From Lutraria lutraria (taxonomy: Eukaryota; Mollusca; Bivalvia; Venerida; Mactridae): a stretch of 64,000 nucleotides of DNA. The translations under genes and the position numbers were made by a program. This document shows positions 54,836 through 64,000 of this stretch, one piece after another (positions within the stretch are counted from its first letter, which is position 1; each line of letters opens with the position of its first letter). The notes under the pieces were generated by a model. That model saw nothing but the letters and a program-made list of their open reading frames with translations. It was not told where the DNA came from and did not search any database. Location of the stretch: positions 11,976,001 through 12,040,000 of the forward strand of contig OZ026845.1 in assembly GCA_964023205.1 (NCBI GenBank). Direction: 5' to 3'.

Positions 54836-55770
54836 GAACTATTGCTGGATTAATGATAGGAGTAATTTTACTGGACTAACAGCACATTTCTGGATCATTG
54901 TTAAAAGTACTGGACTGATTATAAAGATTCATTATTGATAAGAGCACTGGACTATTGTTATGTAGTAAATAACAATAGTCCACTACTCTATCAAAAATAC
55001 ATAATATGTACTGGACAAATGATATGTGCTGGACAACGGATTGCGTACTGGACTATTGATATAGAGCTGGGCTATTGATAAAATAATGGACTATTGGTAG
55101 ATATCTAGACTATTGATTAAGAGATGGGCTATTGACAGAGTAATGGACTATTGGTAGATAGCTGGACTATTGATACAGTAGTGGACTATTGATACAGTAG
55201 TGGACTATTGATAGAGAGCAAACTATTGAGAGAACTGGACTATTTATAAAGTATTGGAATATTAATAGTAAGACTTTTGATGGAGTATTGGACTATTGAT
55301 TGTGTAGCAGACTATTGATAGAGTAGTGGACTATTGATTGATTAATGGGCTATTGAAAGTGTGCTGGACCATTAATTGATAGAGTATTGGACTATTGATA
55401 GAGTAGTGAACTACTAATAGAATTTTAGATTATTGACAGAGTAGTGGACTATTGATAGGATAGGGGACAAGTGATAGAGTTTGGACTATTGAAAGAGTAC
55501 TGTAATACTGATAGACTACTGATTATTGATATAGAAGTGGATTACTGATAGAGTACTGATTATTGACAGAGTAGTGGATTTAGGATAGAGTACTGGACCA
55601 TTGATAAAGTTATGTACCATTAGTAGTGTACTATTGATAGAGTGTTGGACTATTGATAAAGTATTGGACTATTGATTAATGGACTGCTGATAAAGAGTTT
55701 GTGTATTGATAGAGAGCTGGACCACTGATAGAGTGATGGACTATTGATAGAGAAGCGCACTCTTGTTGGA
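54836..55770. repeat. Degenerate minisatellite (GGACTATTGATAGAGTA units)
   Basis: Irregular copies, about 19-20 bp each, of TGGACTATTGATAGAGTAG over about 0.9 kb, with frequent indels and substitutions. Confidence 0.9.
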
Positions 55771-57410
55771 GGGATAGACTGCTTGACATTTTATTGTGTT
55801 GGACTGTAAATAGAATGCTAGACTAGTGGCCAAAATGTCGTTGGTTTATTCTTTGAGCATTGAGCTATTGGTCCATAGGGCCACAGGTTAAATGCAATCA
55901 CTGAAATGGTTATTGATTGAATTCTTGTATCAATGTAATTAATTTATATTGCACTGTGATTTGTATAATTCATTGCGCTCATTATTAAATCAGTAATTAC
56001 AAATGATATAAATGTACAGCAGACACCTGATTCCAACGAATTGTTTGCATCATAGAATTATTTGGGATTTTGCTTACCACTGTATTTCAGGGCGGGTCTA
56101 TGGATGATGTTGAAGTTGATGGTCTTGCAGTATCAAAATGTACACGAAATGTCCAATCAAGGCATAGCTGTATGCATATGTAATGTATACCTCTACATAT
56201 TTTTATATAAAATAACCTGTAGAAATATCTACAGAAGGGAGCAACCACAAGCAGTACATACCTGTATGTTGTTTTGTGCAAGTATGAACATATAAAGTGT
56301 TCAGTGTGTTGTGTTAGTGTTCTGTGTTGTGTTAAGTGTTTGTGTTAAGTGTTGGAAATAGTGTTTAATTATTTAAGTAAATGGAATATAGGATTATATA
56401 TAGGATTATATTTCACAAGTAAGTGGATATTCTCGATCACTTTGCATTTAATTGTCACTATGGTAGGGCCCCCTCACATAATTTAACTTCACATACACTT
56501 AGGGCATTTTCTATGGCTAGGAAGAAAACATTTTTGTTTTTAAATTTTTGAAACTTATTTCACGATTCTTAAGTTATGTAAAATATTTTTGTACGTACAA
56601 GGGAAATTAGGTTTTCATTTATTTTCTAAACAAATGTGATACTTAAAATGATATTAGAGGATAAAGAAGCAAAAATATAAAAAATAACTAATGCATTAAG
56701 AAAATACCTAAAACAAGTATGTAATAATCGCTTTAACTCTTAAAAAATATTCAGAACTAAATTCAAAACAAAACTTCAGATGTTTGAAGTGTTAGTAAGA
56801 ATGTAATATCTAAAATTAATTAAAGTTTAATATCAATATGGTATGATACAAAGCACGCGTAAAATATTGAATTTCATTTATGATATATTAAGCTATACGA
56901 ATCAATTTTACATTTGAGTGACATTATAAAAATTATCAAAAATAAATGCTCATAATAAGTTTATAATCAAGATAAAAGTTGATTTAAAATAAACGGTATT
57001 TCCCTTAGTATGCGCTTCTGTCAATGCGTTTGTTTGGTGTTCTGATGAGAATTTATGAAAATCAGGCCCCAGTTTAAGGTAAGGAATAATTCCTTTCATG
57101 GTATGCTTATGATTTATCCACATAATATCGGCACATTAATTAGGCCATGTGATCCAATTTTTGCACTGAAATTGTTGAACAGTAACTTGAAAATAATTCT
57201 TTGTATTTTAATTTTTCTTAAAAAAATATTGCGGTAAAATTGCCTTCTATTTATGCACATTGTATGAACTAATTTACAATTAATGCACTTCCTACAAGGT
57301 CATTAATTAGGGTATTTATTCAAAATATGACTGTGAAGAATATTGAAAGATATTGCGGAAACACTTCCGTTTCATGATGAAAGCTACACATTGCATAATG
57401 TCTTGAATTA
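55771..57410. other. No gene recognised
   Basis: AT-rich DNA; a GTGTT-rich patch at about 56300-56350. The small open frames here show no domain. Confidence 0.4.
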
Positions 57411-57414
57411 GGTC

Positions 57415-60400
57415 ATTTTATCAATGTTCCGCAGTGAGAAATGGAAAAGGGAATTTAATCATAGCTTTGCATTTCATAATCATTGTACAATATACAACAT
57501 CCATAAATAGGGCCACAATCAAAATCTGGCAAGTAAATGTACATATAAATAATGCATTTAATAATGCTGTTTATAGTTTATTTACATGTCATGCACCTTA
57601 TATAAATTCATTAAATAGGGAATTTAATCATAGATTTGCATTTCATAATCATAATACAATATATATGGTCATTAATAAGGGCTACAATAAAAATCTGGCT
57701 TTTAAATGTGTCTATAAATATAGCATTTAATAATTCTGTCTAAAATTCATTACATGTCATGCACCTTATATAAATTCATTAAATAGGTAATTTATCCATA
57801 TATTTGCATTTCATAAACATTGTATGATATACAACATCCATAAATAGGAGTACAATCAAAATTTGGCTTTGAAATGTACACATAAATATTGCATTTAATA
57901 ATTTTGTCTGAACTTGTTTACATGTCATGCACCATATGTAAATTCATTAAATAGGGAATTTAATCATAGATTTGCATTTCATAATCATTGTACAATATAC
58001 AACATCAATAAATAGGACTACAATCAAAATCTGGCTTGGAAATGTACACATAAATGTTTCATTTTAATAATTCTGTCTAAATTTGTTTGTTTACATGTCA
58101 TGCACCTTATATAAATTCATTAAATAGGGAATTTAATCATAGATTTGCATTTCATAATCATTGTACAATATACAACATCCATGAATGAGACTGCAATCAT
58201 AATCTGGCTTGGAAATGAGTACATAAATATTACATTTAATAATTCTGTCTGAAGTTGTTTACATGTCATGCACTTTATATAAATTCATTAAATAGGTAAT
58301 TTAATCATAGATTTGCATTTCATAATCATTGTACAATATACAACATCAATAAGTAGGGCTACAATCAAAATCTGGCTTTGAAATGTGTTCATAAATATAG
58401 CATTTAATAATTCTGTTTAAAGTTTGTTTACATGTCATGCACTTTATATAAATTCATTAAATAGGTAATTTAATCATAGATTTGCATTTCATAACCATAA
58501 TACAATATATATGGCCTTTAATTAGGGATGCGAGGAAAATCTGGCTTTGAAATGTGTGCATAAATATAACATTTAATAATTCAGTCTTACGTTGTTTGTT
58601 TACATGTCATGCACCTTATATAAATACATTAAATAGGGAATTTAATCACAGATTTGCATTTCATAATCATTGTACAATATACAACATCCATGAATAGGAC
58701 TACAATCAAAATCTGGCGTTGAAATGTGTACATAAATATTGCATTTAAAAATTCCGTTAAAAGATTGTTTACATGTCATGCACCTTATATAAATTCATCA
58801 AATAGGGAATTTATCCATAGATTGGCATTTCATAATCATTGTACAACATATAAGGTCATTAATTAGGCCTACAATAAAGATCTGGCTTTTTAATGTGTAT
58901 ATTAATATAGCATTTAATAATTCTGTCTAAAATTGTATTGTTTGTTTAAATGTCATGCACCTTATATGAATTCATTAAATAGGGAATTTAATCATAGATT
59001 TACATTTCATAATCATTGTACAATATACAACAACCATGAATAGGACTGCAATCAAAATCTGGAGTTGAAATGTGTACATAAATATTACATTTAATAATTC
59101 TGTCTAAACTTGTTTACATGACATGCACCTTATATAAATTCATTAAATAGGGAATTTAATCATAGATTTGCATTTCATAATCATTGTACAATATACAACA
59201 TCCATTAATAGGACTGCAATCAAAATCTGGCATTGAAATGTGTACATAAATATTGCATTTAAAAATTCCGTTTAAAGATTGTTTACATGTCATGCACCTT
59301 ATATAAATTCATAAAATAGGGAATTTAATCATAGATTGGCATTTCATAACCCTAATACAATATACCACATCCATAAATAGGCATACAATCAAAATCTGGC
59401 TTGGAAATGTACACATAAATATTACATTTAATAATTCTGTCTGAAGTTGTTTACATGTCATGCACTTTATATAAATTCATTAAATAGGTAATTTAATCAT
59501 AGATTTGCATTTCATAATCATTTTACAATATACAACAACCATGAATAGGACTGCCATTAAAATCTGGCGTTGAAATGTGTGCATAAATATTACATTTAAT
59601 AATTCTGTCTAAACTTGCTTACATGACATGCACCTTATATAAATTCATTAAATAGGGAATTTAATCATAGATTTGCATTTCATAATCATTGTACAATACA
59701 CAACATCCATGAATGAGACTGCAATCATAATCTGGCCTGGAAATGTGTACATAAATATTACATTTAATAATTATTTTTAAAGTTTGTTGACATGTCATGC
59801 ACCTGATATAAATTCATTAAATAGGGAACTTAATCATAGATTTGCATTTCATAATCATTGTACAATATACAACATCCATGAATGAGACTGCAATCATAAT
59901 CTGGCCTGGAAATGTGTACATAAATATTACATTTAATAATTCTGTCTGAAGTTGTTACATGTCATGCACCTTATATAAATTCATTAAATAGGGAACTTAA
60001 TCATAGATTTGCATTTCATAATCATTGTACAATATACAACATCCATAAATAGGAGTACAGTCAAAATTTGGCTTTGAAATGTACACATAAATATTGCATT
60101 TAATAATTCTGTTTGAAGTTGTTTACATGTCATGCACCTTATATAAATTCATTAAATAGGGAATTTGATCATAGATTTGCATTTCATAATCATTGTACAA
60201 TCTACAACATCAATAAATAAGACTGCAATCAAAATTTGGCTTTGAAATATACATATAAATATTGCATTTAATAATTCTGTTTGAAGTTTGTTTACATGTC
60301 ATGCACTTTATATCAATTCATTAAATAGGTAATTTATTCATAGATTTGCATTTCATAACCATAATACAATATATATGGTCATTAATTAGGGATGCGAGGA

Positions 60401-63400
60401 TAATCTGGCTTTGAAATGTGTACATAAATATAACATTTAATAATTCAGTCTTAAGTTGTTTGTTTACATGTCATGCACCTTATATAAATTCATTAAATAG
60501 GGAATTTAATCATAGATTTGCATTTCATAATCATTGTACAATACACAACATCTATGAATAAGACTGCAATCATAATCTGGCTTGGAAATGTATACATAAA
60601 TATAACATTTATTATTCAGTCTTACGTTGTTTGTTTACATGTCATGCACCTGATATGAATTCATTAAATAGGGTTATTATCCATAGATTTGCATTTGTTA
60701 ATCATTGTACAATCTACAACATCAATAAATAAGACTGCAATCAAAATTTGGCTTTGAAATATACATATAAATATTGCATTTAATAATTCTGTTTGAAGTT
60801 TGTTTACATGTCATGCACTTTATATAAATTCATTAAATAGGTAATTTAATCATAGATTTGCATTTCATAACCATAATACAATATATATGGTCATTAATTA
60901 GGGATGCGAGGAAAATCTGGCTTTGAAATGTGTACATAAATATAACATTTAATAATTCAGTCTTAAGTTGTTTGTTTACATGTCATGCACCTTATATAAA
61001 TTCATCAAATAGGGAATTTATGCATAGATTCGCATTTCATATCATTGTACAACATATAAGGTCATTAATTAGGGCTATAAAAAAATCTGGCTTTTAAATG
61101 TGTATATAAATATAGCATTTAATAATTCTGTCTAAAATTGTTTATTTAAATGTCATGCACCTTATATAAATTCATTAAATAGGGAATTTAATCATAGATT
61201 TGCATTTCATAATCATTGTACAATACACAACATCCATGCATAAGACTGCAATCATAATCTGTCCTGGAAATGTATACATAAATATTACAGTTAATAATTC
61301 TGTCTAAAATTCATTACAAGTCATGCACCTTATATAAATTCATTAAATAGGGAATTTATCCATATATTTGCATTTCATAATCATTGTATGATATACAACA
61401 TCCATAAATAGGAGTACAATCAAAATTTGGCTTTGAAATGTACACATAAATATTGCATTTAATAATTCTGTTTGAAGTTGTTTACATGTCATGCACCTTA
61501 TATAAATACATTAAATGGGGAATTTATTCATAGATTTGCATTTCTTAATCAATGTATAATAAACAACATCCATAAATAGGACAACAATCAAAATCTGTCT
61601 TTGAAATGTACACATAAATATTGCATTTAATAATTCTGTCTGAACTTGTTTACATGTCATGCACCATATGTAAATTCATTAAATAGGGAATTTAATCATA
61701 AATTTGCATTTCATAATCATTGTACAATATACAACATCAATAAATAGGACTACAATCAAAATCTGGCTTGGAAATGTACACATAAATATTGCATTTTAAT
61801 AATTCTGTCTAAATTTGTTTGTTTACATGTCATGCACCTTATATAAATTCATTAGATAGGGAATTTAATCATAGATTTGGATTTCATAATCATTGTACAA
61901 TACACAACATCCATGAATAGGACTGCAATCAAAATCTGGCGTTGAAATGTGTACATAAATATTGCATTTAAAAATTCTGTCTGAAGTTATTTACATGTCA
62001 TGCACCTTATATAAATTCATTAAATAGGGAATTTAATCATAGAATTGCATTTCATAATCATTGTACAATAAACAACATCAATAAGTAGGGCTACAATCAA
62101 AATCTAGCTTTGAAATGTGTACATAAATATAGCATTTAATAATTCTGTTTAAAGTTTGTTTACATGTCATGCACTTTATATAAATTCATTAAATAGGTAA
62201 TTTAATCATAGATTTGCATTTCATAACCATAATATAATATATATGGTCTTTAATTAGGGATGCGAGGAAAATCTGGTTCTGAAATGTGTACATAAATATA
62301 ACATTTATTATTCAGTCTTACGTTGTTTGTTTGCATGTCATGCACCTTATATAAATTCATTAAATAGGGAATTTAATCATAGATTTGCATTTCATAATCA
62401 TTGTACAATATACAACATCCATTAATAGGACTGCAATCAAAATCTGGCATTGAAATGTGTACATAAATATTGCATTTAAAAATTCCGTTTAAAGATTGTT
62501 TACATGTCATGCACCTTATATAAATTAATAAAATAGGGAATTTAATCATAGATTTGCATTTCATAATCATTTTACAATATACAACATCCATGAATAGGCC
62601 TACAATCAAAATTTGGCTTTGAAATGTACACATAAATATTGCATTTAATAATTCTGTTTGAAGTTGTTTACATGTCATGCACCTGATATAAATTCATTAA
62701 ACAGGGCATTTAATCATAGATTTGCATTTCATAATCATTGTACAATATACAACATCCATAAATAGGAGTACAGTCAAAATTTGGCTTTGAAATGTACACA
62801 TAAATATTGCATTTAATAATTCTGTTTGAAGTTGTTTACATGTCATGCACCTTATATAAATTCATTAAATAGGGAATTTAATCATATATTTGCATTTCAT
62901 TATCATTGTACAATATACAACATCCATAAATAGGAGTACAGTCAATATCTGGCTTGCAAATGTACACATAAATATTACATTTAATAATTCTGTTTGAAGT
63001 TGTTTACATGTCATGCACCTTATATAAATTCATTAAATAGGTAATTTAATCATAGATTTGCATTTCATAACCATAATACAATATATATGGTCATTAATTA
63101 GGGATGCGAGGAAAATCTGGCTTTGAAATGTGTACATAAATATAACATTTAATAATTCAGTCTTAAGTTGTTTGTTTACATGTCATGCACCTTATATAAA
63201 TTCATCAAATAGGGAATTTATGCATAGATTCGCATTTCATATCATTGTACAACATATAAGGTCATTAATTAGGGCTATAAAAAAATCTGGCTTTTAAATG
63301 TGTATATAAATATAGCATTTAATAATTCTGTCTAAAATTGTTTATTTAAATGTCATGCACCTTATATAAATTCATTAAATAGGGAATTTAATCATAGATT

Positions 63401-64000
63401 TGCATTTCATAATCATTGTACAATACACAACATCCATGCATAAGACTGCAATCATAATCTGTCCTGGAAATGTATACATAAATATTACAGTTAATAATTC
63501 TGTCTAAAATTCATTACAAGTCATGCACCTTATATAAATTCATTAAATAGGGAATTTATCCATATATTTGCATTTCATAATCATTGTATGATATACAACA
63601 TCCATAAATAGGAGTACAATCAAAATTTGGCTTTGAAATGTACACATAAATATTGCATTTAATAATTCTGTTTGAAGTTGTTTACATGTCATGCACCTTA
63701 TATAAATACATTAAATGGGGAATTTATTCATAGATTTGCATTTCTTAATCAATGTATAATAAACAACATCCATAAATAGGACAACAATCAAAATCTGTCT
63801 TTGAAATGTACACATAAATATTGCATTTAATAATTCTGTCTGAACTTGTTTACATGTCATGCACCATATGTAAATTCATTAAATAGGGAATTTAATCATA
63901 AATTTGCATTTCATAATCATTGTACAATATACAACATCAATAAATAGGACTACAATCAAAATCTGGCTTGGAAATGTACACATAAATATTGCATTTTAAT
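57415..64000. repeat. Satellite array, monomer about 168 bp, with a 2.2-kb higher-order unit
   Basis: Head-to-tail monomers with the core TTTACATGTCATGCACC, then TTATATAAATTCATTAAATA, CATAGATTTGCATTTCATAA, TACAATATACAACATCCA and AATCTGGCTTTGAAATG. Core starts near 57584, 57752 and 57920 give 168 bp; later monomers reach about 170. About 39 copies are present and the array runs off the window. The stretch from about 60805 to 61800 recurs, apparently unchanged, at about 63005-64000, a period of 2,200 bp (about 13 monomers). Confidence 0.96.

Noticed and set aside
62373..62678. 101-aa minus-strand open frame
   Set aside because: A chance frame through two satellite monomers, visible as a repeated peptide.

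Overview
The window is eukaryotic nuclear DNA, most likely from a mollusc. Supporting signs are split genes with GT/AG introns, long AT-rich satellites, tRNA-derived SINE-like repeats and degraded non-LTR retrotransposon pieces. The mollusc call is an inference from the look of the repeats, not a database match.

Layout. Positions 1-13533 are a 96-bp tandem satellite (about 140 copies) with higher-order structure. Positions 13534-16280 hold nothing I recognise. From about 16857 to at least 39431 a host gene runs on the minus strand. Its exons encode Sel1-type repeats and fit the SEL1L3 family, and splice phases agree across the nine firm exons. An intact Polinton/Maverick (adintovirus-like) element of 17,299 bp (18076-35374) sits inside one intron of that gene. 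It has an exact 6-bp target duplication (GCTATT) and identical terminal inverted repeats, apart from a (CA)n expansion in the right arm. From 39.5 to 57.4 kb there is intron or intergenic DNA with two tentative further exons, a tRNA-like sequence, a SINE, LINE fragments and several minisatellites. From about 57.4 kb to the window end lies a second satellite with a monomer of about 168 bp.

The element carries a full virus-like gene set. On the plus strand these are protein-primed DNA polymerase B, three small unknown genes, the packaging ATPase, a basic histone H1/SR-like core protein and its small paralogue, a conserved proline-rich protein, a chromodomain integrase, a two-TM membrane protein, the penton/minor capsid protein, a small basic virion-type protein, the double-jelly-roll major capsid protein, an unknown gene, the adenain-type protease and a coiled-coil/Cys-rich gene. 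The left 3 kb is a regulatory and accessory zone. It holds two minus-strand genes, one small plus-strand gene for a predicted N-myristoylated protein with two YPDL late-domain motifs, and a minus-strand CCHC zinc-knuckle gene broken by a frameshift.

The most striking observation concerns mRNA 3' ends. Four accessory genes (both genes nearest the TIRs, the 107-aa gene and the myristoylated-protein gene) are each followed within 9-31 nt of the stop codon, on the coding strand, by perfect matches to the metazoan replication-dependent histone mRNA stem-loop (GGCCCTTTTCAGGGCC type, with CCAAC before and ACCA after). In three of them a purine-rich U7-type downstream element follows 12-13 nt later. 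Elsewhere in the element two ordinary AATAAA signals were found. This suggests an element that borrows SLBP/U7 histone 3'-end processing for an accessory gene class. I know of no description of this in Polintons.
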